Assembly (NCBI GenBank): GCA_015680685.1
Contig: MNCI01034058.1
Location: 63,720-127,719 of the forward strand
Direction of reading: 5' to 3'
DNA: 64,000 bases
Origin: Gnetum montanum
Taxonomy: Eukaryota; Streptophyta; Gnetopsida; Gnetales; Gnetaceae
Below the pieces are notes generated by a model. That model did no database searches. It saw nothing but the letters and a program-made list of their open reading frames with translations, and was not told the origin of the DNA. A program made the translations under genes and the position numbers. Shown in pieces: positions 11,560 through 24,335 of this stretch (the stretch's first letter is position 1; the number at the start of each line of letters is the position of its first letter).

Positions 11560-13202
11560 TATTTTATTTTATTAAGTAGTTTTATAAATGGTTTCTTTCA
11601 ATTATTTTTCTTGTATTGAAAAATTTCAAAACAAGAAAAAGTATAATCCCAAGAATCAACCCCTCTTATTTCCCAACCTGTAGAGATTGTTAAGAAATTT
11701 TCAATGAAGGCACAAATTTTAAGGGCAATTAAATAAATTTTTAGAGTCTTAGGATTGGTTGCCCATGAATGTGCTAAAAAGGAATGTAATTTTTAAATGA
11801 AACTAGCAAACACACCTAAAAATCCAACACAAATTCAACCTCCTAGGAATACCATTAGCCCTTATAAACGTACATGAACTAATTTAAGACAAGATCAAGA
11901 GGAAAAGAGACGACAAAATCAAATCCCTTTTTTCTCTTTTGAAGAGAAACATTTTAACAACAATGGAGACTCAATAGAAAGGAAAAGAATACAATCCAAC
12001 TTTTCCACATCTTTCAATCCTCTATTTGATATTTCAACTGTTACAATGCAAACTATGAGTTCAACTATGGTGGCAGGTTCTTAAAATCTAAATGTCAATT
12101 CAATATTAAGTAATGTAACCATGATGGGAGGAACCACCCAACCTATAAAATACTTAAAATTTCAAAATTCCAATAACATTAGTAGCCTTTATTTTTATAC
12201 TAAGTCCAATTGTAACCTCAACAGTAACTTCTACCTTCATAATTGGATCTCCTTCATACCATGCACCTCCTCCACTTTCTTTTGGTTTAACTTCTTTTTT
12301 CTTTGGTAGTATAGGTTCTAATATTCCAATTGGATAGGCCTACCAAGGACAAACTCTTGAGGATCTATTAACTAAAAGGACATCAATCGTACCTCAAGGA
12401 CTATTAGTTTTTCCATAAGGTAGCAATGTGGAGGTCAAAAACATACACTTATTTCCTATTTTTAGTGGAAAAAATGATGAGGATCTAGTCACTCACATAA
12501 GAGAATTTGAAACCAAATTAGCAATTTTAACACCTCAAAGTGGGGATAGAACTAAAATGATTTCTTTTAAATCAACCTTGAAAGATAAAGCTAATTTTTG
12601 GCTACAAACCCTTGGGACACAAATTAGTTTATAGGATGAATTAAAGGTTGTCTTTCTTCAAATATTTCTCTCTAATGATAGGTTGTATTCATTAAGGAAT
12701 CAACTAATGAGTTTTATGCAACAAGAAGATGAGTATTATGAGAGTACTTTTGATAGGTTTAAGCTACTGTGTTTAAAGAATCCCAACCATGGATTTCTAG
12801 CCCATCAACTTATTCAAATATTTGTAGAAGGTCTATTATAGTATTGTAGGAAAAATGTTGACTTTGCATGTGGTGGAAATATATTGAATGTAACACTAAA
12901 GGATGGCTAGAGGATAACATATTCATTAGTATATCAGAGTAAGAGATGGTCAAAACCCAACAACATGCAAAACATGACCCAGCAAATTGAACAATTAAAT
13001 AAAAAAGTGGATGAGTTGATATGGTTAATTAAGAAACAAGCTCATGTGGTGCAAAGTGAGTATTTAGCCTTTATGGTATCCCACAACATGATTGCACTAC
13101 TTGTCTAGCTTTATCATATTATCATGAGGAAGTGTAAGAATCAGTGAAGGCTTTTCAACAGTATAGAAGCCAACCAACACTCACTTTTCAACAAAGACCA
13201 CT
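11560..13202 (+). pseudogene. Athila-O gag, N-terminal and central part
   Basis: The clearest part is 12428-13200. Reading gives FPIFSGKNDEDLVTHIREFE near 12450, FKSTLKDKANFWLQTL near 12570, LMSFMQQEDEYYESTFDRFK near 12705 and ACGGNILNVTLKDG near 12868. The last is the ACGG.. motif typical of Athila gag. The region 11560-12420 is low-complexity and broken by stops. The frame ends at 13202, where the Athila-A2 LTR starts; gag probably resumes near 48096. Gag would form the virus-like particle. Confidence 0.75.
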
Positions 13203-14001
13203 TGATGAGTGGCGAGGTACCCCTACACTCAACCATATGAATACGAGCATTACACACGCAATCTGGTCGAACTCCATAGACTAAGTGCCTACATGCCTTA
13301 TGGAACACTTAAGGTTAATCATTCGTTGTCTTCCCATAATTACTTGTAATTGTCACAGTTGTATGGTTAAGTAAGTCTGAGGTATATGATTTTTATATCT
13401 TTTTTGTTTTATCTCCTAGACTAATGGGGTGAAGGGTGAAGAGACTAATTAACTAACTTTAACTAACTAACTAATCCTTAATTAACCTAGCATTAGTATC
13501 CGTTCCCACTTACCGTTCACACCCTGAGCTAGTGCAACCTTCTAGGATTACCAAATGCTACTCATTACTGGGATTACCAAACGTAATGCATGTGCTCGAA
13601 GCGGTCATACTAAATGCACTTAACTAGGAGAGAAGGGTTGAGAGAGATTTAATTAAATAATAAAGCATTTAAATGATAAACAATAAATAACAATAATTAA
13701 ATTCCTATTTAGCTTAGTCCATACACTGCAAGGTTTATCCAAGAATTTCATCTTTATTTCCATACACAAACTTGTGCTCAGGTATAATATTTGCTTGAAT
13801 AAAGATCCGTTCACTTTGGAGCTCCTACTGCGGGCACATGGAAATTATTCTATCTCTAGAGAGGTAAAACTACCAGAGTTTCACTACGGTCTAGGCCTAA
13901 ACTCTGAAACAAGGGAAAGTCACATCTTATTTATAGATTTGGCCATGCGCTGTGATATCGCATACGCAATATCGCAGCCCATGCGATATCACGTCCCATC
14001 A
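13203..14001 (-). repeat. 3' LTR of Athila-A2 (799 bp)
   Basis: On the plus strand it runs from TGATGAG (13203) to CCCATCA (14001). On the minus strand it starts TGATGGG and ends CTCATCA. It matches the LTR at 37073-37626 closely over the shared parts. A reverse-strand polypurine tract (TACCCCCATGA on the plus strand) follows at 14002. Confidence 0.9.
13928..13990 (-). promoter_or_regulatory. LTR core promoter of the Athila-A2 3' LTR
   Basis: TATAAATA lies on the minus strand at 13928-13935. Next to it, 13953-13972 reads GATATCGCATACGCAATATC, a decayed form of the 20-bp palindrome, and another GATATC follows at 13984. Spacing from TATA to palindrome is 17 bp, against 18 bp in Athila-A1 and A4. 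Confidence 0.65.
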
Positions 14002-15816
14002 TACCCCCATGACTAAATAAAAACTCTTACTCGAGTTCCTTACAAAATATTGGAAAGGTATGGGATTATTGACTTGAATGCAACTAATAGTGCATGGGAT
14101 GACATGTGAATGGATCATCATTACCGAACAAGACAAAACTAGTGTTCATGACAACAAAAGTGAACACCTTATACATTTGAGATTAGGCCTTATTTGGCAA
14201 TTGAGAGAGAAGAGAGGAGACAGAAGAATTCTACTGCTACCAATTCCAAGATTGTGCCTTTCATTGTCTATCCGTAAGCGCACCATCGATCTTGCTCCTT
14301 GCATAGCTGCTTCAGCACCGATCCATTCCAAGTGTTCCCTCCAGATCCAATCTATTGTTGTATGATTTTCATATGCACACAAAACATAGTCTTTCTATTA
14401 GCAAGGGTAAATGAATCATAATGTAATTGATACCTTGCTTCGGTAAAAGGTCCATTGGCTGGGTTTTGGTATGGTTGATGCGGGTCTAGAGATATAATAA
14501 TGGTGACTACCGAAGGTGTAGGGGCTAGGAGAAAATCAAAAAAATTGGGTCAAGACCCCCATGACTAAGAGCTAACCTTCGATAGTGATAGAATGGAGAA
14601 AGAAAAGGAATAAGAAAGATGGAGAAAAAGAGACAACTGTAACATTGATAAAATGGATGTCAAGATGGAAATGAACAAAATAGAATGGATTGCAAAAATT
14701 TTAAGGGAAAGAATTTAACTGGTGCACCAAGTAGAAATGCCAGTGGGTCCTCCCCAAAGTAGGCTCATGTCCTTAATGCCCTGACAAACCCACATTCAAA
14801 GAGTCTGTAGGCTCTAGGAATTTCATTTGGAATAAGAGTTAAAGTCTTAACCACAAGAATTTACCAACAAGAAAACAATGCATCAACTAAAATATACACT
14901 AATGATACAACTGGAAATGAGGTGAACAATGGAGAGAAGGATGGAGAGAAGAGAATGGAATGGAATCCCAAGAACAAGGTGGTGTACAACCCCTTGTGTA
15001 TGTCATGGTTAATGTAACTTTGTAAATCCCATTCCAAGTTCAGCCTCAAACAAACCACATCCAGTGACTTCGCATTAATGCATTCAGCCAGTCCATCCAC
15101 TTGAAGTAACAAGAATGTCTTCACTAAAGAGCCACCACCATTCCAACAAAATGAAGGAGGAGAGAATGGGAAGCGAGAAGGGCCTTAGTTAGAGGGAACA
15201 TGTTTATTTTAGCTCCATAACTAGTTCTTGTAGCCCAAATGATTATTTCATCTAAGGGGTGTGCTTTGAATCCTCACTATTTTTTTTTTGGTTTTATGTG
15301 TTTATGCGTGAGAACCACACTATGCAAAGACTTATTGTTTTTATTTACTCAGCTTCCCAATAATTGGGTAACGTCGAAGTGGTAAGAAAACTCAAGAAGA
15401 AAACATTCAAGCACCCAAGAGAATGGCCAACACAAATGCATCAAGTTCCCTTGAAGTCACACCCTTTTCAATCCTTGAGTCCTTCCTTAGTTTGAGAAAT
15501 GCCCAGTCACCAATTCGTTGATAGTTCTTATTTAGAAAGGGACTGTACATTTCCAAGCTAAGAGAGATCATAGAAATTTGTAGGTGTATGGATGAAGTGG
15601 ACTCATTGCCTGTCATATCAAAAGAACCATACCTTAGTATCAACATCGCAACTTAAAGGTAAAAACCAAACATTAGCAACCAGTAGAAAATAGTTCATAC
15701 CATCATTAAGAACACTTATTAGGTGACAAACTTAACAAAATGGATAAGACACACATACAATCATACAAAGAAATGAAAAAGTATAAATGATGTTGTAAAA
15801 CAAAAAACAAGAAAAG
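14002..15816 (-). other. 3' non-coding region of Athila-A2
   Basis: This stretch lies between the integrase tail and the 3' LTR. Its left 550 bp are shared with Athila-A1, A3 and A4; the rest is shared with Athila-B (57100-58950) at lower identity. Apart from the conserved coding-like segment at 15407-15646, I see no gene. Another open segment at 14861-15124 has a homologous DNA stretch in Athila-B, but its frame is not kept there. Confidence 0.7.
15407..15646 (-). pseudogene. Conserved coding-like segment downstream of integrase (Athila-A2 copy)
   Basis: An open minus-strand stretch of 79 codons contains FDMTGNESTSSI, LEMYSPFLN and RKDSRIEKGVTSRELDAFVL. The same peptide series is seen in Athila-B (57284-57557), there as RKDSMVEKGVTSRELDALVL. 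In the best-aligned part five of nine changed codons are synonymous, including two Leu codons changed at two positions. That suggests past protein-level constraint. Athila elements often carry an env-like ORF at this position, but I see no signal peptide or membrane segment, so I do not assign a function. Confidence 0.45.
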
Positions 15817-18077
15817 TTAAAGAAATTTGTAAAACAAAAATGTGTAAAACAAAAACGTGTAAAACAAAAATGTGTAAAATAAAAATTTAAAAAAACTAAG
15901 GGCCTCAATTGAACAACATAGGTGGCCATCTCCCCTGTGACTGAATTGAAAGGGAGAGATCCAAAATAATGAGCGTTTGTTTGAATTTCTTAAAAGTGTC
16001 CAACTTCTCCCAATTGATGTTTTTAGGTTAAGGGTTGGAAGTTGGTGACGCTCATATTCCAATGTATCTATGCTTTCATTGTGGGTGCAAATTTTTCCCC
16101 CAGTTCACTCCATGCATGTTGGTGGGCTGATCTCTTGATTAGTTGTCAACCACTGGGTGTTCTCTTGTTGTGTGGTTGCTACATACAGGCACCTTTGTAT
16201 GTTATCCTCTAGTGCACACCGGTTACATGCAGGAAATGTTGAGCATTCCTCCATGTCATTACCCTCTGAGTTACTGTATGTGATGCATGGAACTTTCTTC
16301 TTCTCGAGATTTCCATAAATTTTTTCCTTAGATATATCCAAGGAAAGATCGTGAATTCCATGTCCTTCCCATTATAATTGGGAAGTCCCTGTTGTTACTG
16401 TTGACTTCTATCACTAGGAAATCAGCTGGGTATGACCAACCACACATAGTGGTAACGATGTCCTCCACCAATCCCAAGGAAATGGTGATGGACTGGTCAG
16501 CCAACTCTAGTTGAATATTGCTCTTCTTGAGTGGAGGCAGGTTTTAGGCTTTATACATCTCCTGTGATATTAAGTTGACTCCAGAACCTGAGTCAAGAAG
16601 AGCCTTATGAGGTTCATTCCTAGTGACTTGGAGATAAATTAAGGGGCTTCCAGGATTAGAGAATTTCTTGGGAAGGTGGCCCACCTTGATCCAGTCAGTA
16701 ACTGTATGTGTTAACATAACCGTATGCATTGACCTTGGTTATTAGTTTGAAGGGAGCTCCGAAGCCTTATTTGTTGGAGGAGTGGTCATAGACTCAACTG
16801 CTTGTGGTTGTGAGAGCTTGTTTAGACTCTTGGTTTTGAAGAAAGGTCTTCTCTTTGTACGGTTGTTAGAACCAGTAGCAGGTTGAAGGTTTATAGCTCT
16901 TGTAGCATTACATTGCTGCAGTTGAGTGGGGAGTTCCCCTTGCATTGTTGGAGCAGATAGTAGTGGACCTAACAGTGTGACAGTGGCAAATGGATTTGGA
17001 GGATGGCTTGCATATGGTGTGTCCCTCGGAGGAGAGGGAGTCCTAAAATACTCCTGAACTTGGTAGTGACATTGTGGGGTTGTGTGACTCATAGAGTCAC
17101 TTGGAGAAATCGGCTGTTGCACATAATAGCCATATGGGTCTGGTTGCCGGTAAGGGTATTGTTGTCTAGGTAGTGGCATCCTCCATGACTATGGGTGTTG
17201 CCACTGTTGGTATTTCCTGATAGGTTGTGGCAGAGTTCCACTTGGATAATATGTTAACAATTGGTGGAACTACCTTGGGTTACCTTGGGGATAAGGTAAC
17301 CTTTGGGGTTCCTGTCGTCTATTAAGTCTTGGGTTGAGTGCATACATCCCAAACTCTTTTAGATGTGAGATTATTAGGTAGCATCCCTTAGGATGGTCAT
17401 ATTGGCAGATCTCACATCCACCATCATTTTCTGTATTCAAATCCACAACCTCATCATCGATAGTCATTTTTCCCTTACCCTTGTTACGTGCATGGTCTGA
17501 ATCTCTCCACTTTTTCTTATCATGATCACTACTTCGCTTCTCCTTAGACTCCTCTATGATTTTTAGGACAGTTTTAATTTTTCTATCTAAGGAGATTCAT
17601 ATTTCATCTACCTTAGTTGACACTTCTATTGTTAATTTCTGAACTGGCAAGGTTTTTCTATTCACCAACTCTTCGAGTGGTGACTCATCCTCTTCATCGC
17701 AAAATCTCACTCCCCTCTTTTGGAGGGAAGGAACACGATTGTACTCTTCCGTGCTTTCTCTTTTTCATAGCTCCCCTTCTTCTCTAGCTACTTGCTCCAA
17801 CAATCTATGAACTTCATGGGATCTAAGTTTAGATAATCTCCATTGGGCATATGTTCCAAGGGTTCTCCTAGTTTTATCTCTTAGCCCATCTACGAGGTGG
17901 CAGAGTTGATCCCGTTGTGCATAACCATGGCCCAGGAAACGATGTAGCAATGCATAATATCAGTCCATGGTAGCATCCAAGGGTTTTTGATTACCCTACT
18001 TCCATCCTTGGATCTACTTACATAATTTGGACACTCTAGAGTACATTTGATATTTATCGTTAAATAATTCTAACATC
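15817..18077 (-). pseudogene. Athila-A2 gag end, protease and fused integrase tail
   Basis: Read right to left: gag central part (HGYAQRDQLCHLVDGLRDKT near 17870-17930), a zinc-knuckle-like CEICQYDHPKGC near 17380-17415, a Pro/Gln-rich linker (16742-17179), then protease with ALLDSGSGVNLIS near 16570-16610. The DSG catalytic motif is intact. Protease runs to about 16105. Directly after it comes IGRSWTLLRN and SHRGDGHLC (about 15920-16015), which in Athila-B is the last part of integrase. RT, RNase H and the integrase core are missing with no new stop at the junction. Several stops and frameshifts exist elsewhere. Tat-1 splits this gag at 18078. Confidence 0.8.
15827..15886. repeat. 15-bp tandem repeat, four units
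   Basis: Units of TGTAAAACAAAAATG follow one another with small changes. The equivalent region of Athila-A3 (45090-45158) runs into the 909-N gap, so this repeat family may be longer there. Confidence 0.7.
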
Positions 18078-18082
18078 GTACT
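18078..18082. repeat. Target-site duplication of Tat-1, left copy (GTACT)
   Basis: GTACT lies directly before the Tat-1 5' LTR and is repeated exactly at 35759-35763 after the 3' LTR. Removing Tat-1 and one copy rejoins the Athila-A2 gag reading. Confidence 0.95.
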
Positions 18083-19702
18083 TGAAACACCATGGAAATC
18101 GCAACATTGAAACACCGTGGAAATCGCGAATCGGCCTAAGGCGAAGATTCACGATTCGAGCGAAAGTTCACGACAAAATTTTAGAAGACAAAAACAAGGC
18201 AAAGCAAGGCAAAGAGGCGTGTAGAATCAAGTCTCCAAGTTCCTTACAAATTTCAATCTTACTATGTTTTCTTTCTTTACGCTGCATTACGCAACATAGC
18301 GTAGTGACGCTTAGCATAACTCTACTTAACATAGCCCGATATCAGAAGGTAACTTACTTCGGTAGATTTGATGAAGCTTAAACCCTTAGTGTAATATGCG
18401 ACCTATCACATATTCAGCTAAGTCTTTTGCTCAGGGCTAAGTTTACGCTCCGTTACGCAAAGCAGCATAACGAGCTTCAAGAAAGTCAAAGTCAGAGTCC
18501 AAGGAAGCGCAGCAGATTGACTTCTTCCTTTTTGCAGACTGGTTGCTTTAAGCTCATTACGCTACGTAGCGTAGGCATGCATAAATCTATTGTAAAGTTG
18601 ACCATTTTACACTCTATTACGCTTTGCGGCATAAATGAGCGTAAAACAGCTTGAATCAACTATTTTCATGTTTTATTACGCTCTACCACGTGACACAGCG
18701 CGAACGAGTGTAATGCAACCTAAGACCAGCTAGGAAAATACCAGACATGCACCTGTTATCCAAACGCACAATACACTGATGAGCATATTGTGCGTAATCA
18801 TGAGGCGACTTTGGCAAAAGTGGTTGATAGCGTACTTCGCCCCTTCTCTCAGAAATGTGACCCGACATAGCTAGTTTCAACATAAAATTGGACAAGTCAA
18901 TGGTATTTTGAAGGTTTAAGACACGTGTCATCAGGGTCATGCCTTCTCCACATGTTCTTGAACTTATAAATACTCTAGTTGGTAAAGAAACAAGGGCGGG
19001 CATCTTCAACTTTTGGTAGTTATCACCTTTGAGCAGAGACAGGAGACATCTTTGAGCATTGACAGCAGGAGCGATCAGTCCTTTGGCGAAAAATATAGTT
19101 CTCTCCATTGGCGATCATTGGAAGTTTGAGTAGAGACTACCGAAGGCAAAGGGAATAGATCAGAGATCAAGAGATCATTTGGTGCGGTTGGCAAGATCTA
19201 TTGATCAGAAATAGTTGATCGTTAGACATTCAGGTTTGACCTTCCTTGCATCCCATCTTTAGCTTACAAGGTAGACTGAACTCCATTCTACACTCCTTGT
19301 TGAACAGTTTTCTTGTTATTTTGTGTATGCTTCACACAAGATAAGCAGAGTTTTCCATTGAAACTTTGTATACAATATACTCAGTTTTCGGGTCAAAGTA
19401 CAGATCTTGGAATTGCGCATTTTCTTAAATCCGATCCTTCTTGTCGTGTTGACGTTGTCGTTATTCCAATTTATCTACATCATTTTCTACACCTTTTACG
19501 ATTCATTGAATCAAATTATTTCACGGAGTATCTATAATATTCATCAATTTACTGATTGAGTAAGTCCCTGTCTAATCGACAAGACCGTTTAGGGCACCGC
19601 GGATTTATTTTCTCCAGCACAGCCCTTGCACGGATCTGTGGTTAAGACTATGTACATGAATCTTTGTTTGGTATTTTCTAGCTACCAACATTTTCTGTTA
19701 CA
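18083..19702 (+). repeat. 5' LTR of Tat-1 (1620 bp)
   Basis: Starts TGAAACACC, ends CTGTTACA. It pairs with 34133-35758 over its full length. The U3 part is rich in TTACGC/GCGTAA. A TATA box (TTATAAATACT) lies near 18964. Open minus-strand reading at 18683-19108 is discussed as rejected. Confidence 0.93.
18278..18975 (+). promoter_or_regulatory. Tat-1 LTR promoter: TTACGC cluster and TATA box
   Basis: At least nine exact TTACGC or GCGTAA words lie between 18278 and 18797, far above chance for this composition. TTATAAATACT at about 18964 is the likely TATA box. In the 3' LTR many of the same sites read TTATGC or TTACAC, as expected from CpG decay. A role of the hexamer in transcription is inference. 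Confidence 0.55.
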
Positions 19703-19726
19703 ATTTTCTAGCGCTAGAAGGAGGGC
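19703..19726 (+). other. Primer binding site of Tat-1
   Basis: Directly after the LTR lies ATTTTCTAGCGCTAGAAGGA, then GGGC. GCGCTAGAAGGAGGG-like words follow the LTR in many Tat elements. I do not assign the tRNA. Bases 19727-19958 form the untranslated leader. Confidence 0.6.
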
Positions 19727-19958
19727 AAGTTAAAGCTTCAATCCATATTTTACGGGTAGCCCTATAAGTGATCTGTACCCACGTCTCTAAAAACGTAAAC
19801 GTAATACCTCTAGGGAAGTTTACAAAAAATCGTGTGGTGTAGATCAATCACAGTAACGATTCCTTTAGAATCCTACAGGGTAAAAAGCCTAATTATGATC
19901 TTCTTTGTCCATCACCTTTTTAGATCCATTCGCTTATTATCATTAATCTATCTGACCA

Positions 19959-22900
19959 ATGGATTTTTCATACGCTACCACAGCCGCCATGACCGCAACT
20001 AACTTGGGTGCCACATCTGCGAATCCCATCACCGCCACCGGGCCAGCTTCTGGTGTTATAGGACCTCAAGGACCATTGCGCTGTTCATTAAGATTACAGG
20101 GCAAAGACCCTGTATTCATCGTCGTGATGCCTGAAGAATATAATTTTATTTACTTCAAGATCTAGGCAAAGCTTGCTCTTAGCCGAGCCAAGATCGAAGC
20201 GAAACGAAACTTTGAGCTGGTCCGCAGAGGAGGTCAAGATTTCACCCCCACCGCTTATGACATTATCCCCCTAACTGAACATTACCATGAACTCCTGACT
20301 CAATTGGTTATGGCTAGGAGTCACGCTACACGGTCCATGCTAGAACCTCAGAACGGGGAGGAGGAGGAAGATGAACTCGCAGCCCAGTCTGAACACGCGG
20401 ATTCATATCATACTCTTAGTGCCCATACGTACATAAATCCCCTATTTCCTCTTTCAGGAGAAGCCACCCACCTTAATCAAGCCATGACCACCCAAACCCA
20501 TATTCCTGTCATTCCACAGGTCACTACGCAATCATCCGTCCTGCAGGTGCAAATACCATCCCAAAACAACATGGGGGCAGTCTCATCACCACGTGTAATC
20601 AGTATTCCATCGGTGGTACCTACGTCCACCGCACCCTATTACATCCCCCAAGTGCAACCTCATGCCATGCCTACAACCCACCCGATACAAAATCCGGTGC
20701 AAACCTTATCATTGCCACCGCATGCAAGGCAACAGATCACAACCACTCTCCAATCGTAGTAATCTGTTCAACAGCCTACGGCTGGTCAGTGGATCCCGCC
20801 CATCTCACATAATCAATCTACGTTATATGATGTGCAACCCTTAGCCGCACCTACCATGCATGTTCCACAAATAAACCCACAATATTCTTATAATTTCCAT
20901 CTTATACACCTGACAACAGCCAATCCCTCTACTCAACCCGGTGGGTGGTGGCTTCCACAAGCTGCTCTGTCCACGGGGATAGCCCCTGTAGCACTGCCCA
21001 TCAGCCAAACCATCGCACAATTCCCATTGCTTGGTACACTTCCTGTCCAACCCTTGGCTCCTCCTGCGTAGAATTCTCCATCAACAGGCCTAAATCAAGC
21101 GTTTTTACTTATTCAGACCCTCACTGAGGAGGTTAAGCGCCTTAAAGCTGCTAACTCTGATACCATACAAATCATGGATTTCTATTAGGATGATCCCATC
21201 AGTCCAGCAATTCCTATGTTGTCGTTGCCCCCAGGGATGTTGTCACCCCATTTTACTAAATATAATGGGGAAGGAGATCCCAATGCTTACCTAGTCACCT
21301 TCAAGTCCGAATCCTTATTATTGCAGCAATGGCCTCATACGATCATCAGTGTCTTTACAATGTCTCTGGCAGGGAAAGCTTTGGACTAGTATCGAGCGCT
21401 TCCTCGCTCTTCCATCTCAACCTTGGAAGAGCTCCTAACACAATTCGTGACTCGCTTTAAGTATAATTTAAAGCCAGAAGTCACGCTAGACCAACTTATG
21501 GGAGTGAAGCAAGACCCACTTGAACCAGTCCAAAGGTTTATACAGCGATGGAGCGCTACTTTGAATGAAATCCGTGAGCCTATCACGGAAGCCCATTTGC
21601 TGGCTATCTTCAAAGGAGCAGTCAACGACTTCATCAAGTCTAAGTTGTATTACCTTACCCCTAGCTCCTTGAGTTAGGCTTTTTCCCAAACTAAGAGCAT
21701 CCAGGATGCTGCAGAGGCTAGCAAAGACCCGGCGTATGTAGCCTATAAAAATGCCAATAATAAGGGTAAGGACAAGGGTAAAGCAACAACAATGATGGTA
21801 GCTACATTGGTTGAAGGCGCTAAAAATAAAAATAAGAAGGCACCCGCGGCGTCCCTCGAGACCACGGCTAGTGCAAGTAGCACTAGTCAGGACACATCTG
21901 CCCCTAAAAAGCCCCCCAGCCAAAGCCAAACTTTGAGTGTAAAGATCACTCAAAGTATACAGCCCTGCCTATAAAACATTCAGAACTGTTGAAACAACTA
22001 TTAGGGGCAGGATGCATTCAGAATAAGAAGGTATCCGAAGAAGCTCTCCAGGATCACAAGCGTCATTGTGAATTGCTGAAGAATCCTTCTTTAGCCCTAC
22101 CTAACGAACCATCGGTTTTGAGGTCTTTTAGGCTGGACCGCTTTTGTGACTACCACCAAATGTGTTGTCATGACACCGATTACTGCTAGGCATTGAAGGA
22201 CAACATTCAATGCATGATTGACGATGGTTCTCTGAAACTAGACGGCAGTAGTCCAACACATCCTGAAAACCAGGCGTTGCATGTGTACAAGGACCCATTA
22301 AATGCAAATAACGCATCATACACAATTAGCGTGGTGAGTACGGATGGTGAAGGGAAGGTACTACCTAAACAGCCCTTTGTTTTACGCATACCTACTACTT
22401 CACCCCAGGGGGCAAGCTCTTCACTGGTAGCTAGCGGCGTTGTGAGGCCACCCTTTGTTATCCGTGCATCCTCTCCAGCTTTGACTTAGCCTCGTGCTAA
22501 CAGTAAAGCTGTGGCCACATCCGCGCCTACCCCTAAGGCACCTTTTATCCTTAGGGTACCAAAACCATCGGCTGCTCCTTTTACGCAAGGGCAAGCTTCT
22601 AGCCATCACCATCAATCACCATCAAATAAAAAAAGGGAAGGAGACTTGTCAGTCAATGCCACCAAAAACCATACCACGTTAGGCTTCGCTAAGCCCAAGC
22701 CCTTGGCCTTTGTCCCTGTGCTTGTGCCTTCTAGGCAAGACAAGGGTACAGAAACATAGCCACCTCCCCTCGGCAGGAAGAAACATAACCCTCCAACTGA
22801 CGTTGTTCCGCCTCGAGAGATTCATCTCTTAGGACAAATGGAAGAAGACAGAGGGGATCAGCCACCCAGTCGAGAAAGGGACCTCCTCGATGCATTTACA

Positions 22901-23770
22901 CAGGTTAAGCAGGCTCTGAAATAGAAGAACACAACATTAAGCCTCTATGACCTGCTTATGACATCCCAAGAGCACTGTGAGGCTATGGTCCGTATGCTAA
23001 CATCTATACCTATGGATGAAGGCTTACCAGCTGAAGAGGAAGTGATACATGCAGTCATGCTTCCTCCCACTGCTGAGCAACCTAAACCAACCCCTTTGAC
23101 CTTTCATGATAAATCCATCAAGGATGATCCCGAGAAAGGTCAAGTAATGATAGAGCCCATGTTTATCACCATCCGGGTTGGTCAATATCGAATCCGGAGG
23201 GTACACGTTGACGATGGCGCGGCTGCGAATGTCATCCCTTATCCTATAGTGGATAAGTTAGGCCTGGTTGACCAGATCAGTCCTACAACAACATCGTGCC
23301 TAAAGTCATTCAACGGAGCTCGGGTGCAAGTCAAGGGGACAGTGCGTATCGAATTTGTGGTAGGAGATCAATTCCCAACAGACGCCACATTTCTCATTGT
23401 CGAGGAGATGCCCGATTTCAACCTGATCCTGGGGAGGTCCTAGCTAGCCCAACTGAGAGCAGTTTCATCACCAATACATCAAGAGATACATCTCCCTTAC
23501 GTAGGGGGAGAAGTAGTAATACACGGTAATGAAATAACTCCTAGGACTGTCAACAACATAGAGGAGGAATGGGGTTCGGAGATCGAGATGTTTGAAGATC
23601 AAACTCATGTCTGAACTCTCGAACAAGCCGAAACGAATGATGACAACCTAGCCTGGGCCAACCTACCATTTCAGGAAGATGGTATGAAGGATTCAGATCA
23701 CAAATCTCCCCACCCTTACGCATCACTGAACATAAAGGCCATCAAGAAACAATTGCGAGTTAGCAATTAA
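19959..23770 (+). pseudogene. Tat-1 gag and protease
   Basis: One frame runs from ATG 19959 to about 21974, then a shift leads into a second frame to about 23770. Order: a Pro/Gln/Thr-rich N-terminal part (20300-21070), the gag core (PHFTKYNGEGDPNAYLVTFK near 21250-21310, LEELLTQFVTRFKYNL near 21423-21470, LMGVKQDPLEPVQRFIQRW near 21497-21553), a zinc-binding CDYHQMCCHDTDYC (CX2HX4HX4C, near 22145-22187) typical of Tat gag, and protease with VHVDDGAAANVIP (near 23203-23241) and LILGRS (23425-23442). The protease motif is DDG rather than DSG. Of about 13 in-frame stops, 11 are TAG. Confidence 0.85.
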
Positions 23771-24002
23771 TCTGAGTGGCATTTACGTGCATCGTTACAC
23801 TTCCGCTAGTTTTCAACTTACGCTTATCAAATTCGATTGACAGTTTTTTTTAATATACATACATGTATTTACGCTTTCTATCCATTACACTATTTACATT
23901 CCTCATTTTACGCCATTTACGCTCCTTGACTGTTATTAGTCATATTAGCACAGTTACGCAGATATGTACATTTTTTATCAATTACACTTCCAGACTTACG
24001 CA

Positions 24003-24142
24003 GATGGCCTGCAATGGCCTAAAACTAGGGATGGCCCGTTATGGCCTAAAACTAGCAAAGGCCTGCAATGGCCTAAAACTAGAAAATTCACTTGTATCTT
24101 AAGCAAACGCTATGTGGAGGCCCGCGATGGCCTTAAACTAGC
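24003..24142. repeat. Minisatellite with core GGCCTAAAACTAG, three to four units
   Basis: Copies of ATGGCCTAAAACTAG lie at about 24014, 24041 and 24068, with a looser one at 24127. They lie between protease and the end of the antisense gene. The same core occurs after pol in Tat-1 (32375-32945) and, on the other strand, in Tat-2 (40107-40240). The surrounding stretch 23771-24335 has no gene and is rich in TTACGC. Confidence 0.75.
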
Positions 24143-24335
24143 AATTCCATTCTACAGTAACGCAACCCATTCAAAGTCTCTAACAACTCTGCTTACGCTT
24201 TGCATAAATAAAGACATAAAACTAAAAAAATAATAAATAAAATTTAAAATTATACACAAAATCTCCTAAGTAATCTCGACAACATTCATATGGCCATTGT
24301 TCAATTTCATAAATAAAATCATGCGTAAATCACAA

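Noticed and set aside
14861-15124. Minus-strand open reading of 87 codons in the Athila-A2 3' region with hydrophobic segments, considered as env-like
   Set aside because: The homologous DNA in Athila-B (57800-58060) does not keep the frame, so coding is not supported.
15732-15929. Repeated FLFYTFLFYTF peptide as a membrane protein
   Set aside because: It is the translation of a 15-bp A-rich tandem repeat in non-coding sequence.
18683-19108. Minus-strand open reading of 141 codons in the Tat-1 5' LTR, with a 150-codon counterpart at 34709-35161 in the 3' LTR
   Set aside because: Both LTRs derive from one sequence at insertion, so two open copies are not independent evidence. Many differences between them change amino acids, and the frame lies over the LTR TATA box. 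No recognised motif.
21486-21953. Minus-strand open reading of 155 codons over Tat-1 gag
   Set aside because: It lies opposite the recognisable gag core, has no recognised motif, and shows no splice or promoter signals, unlike the gene at 24336-28397.
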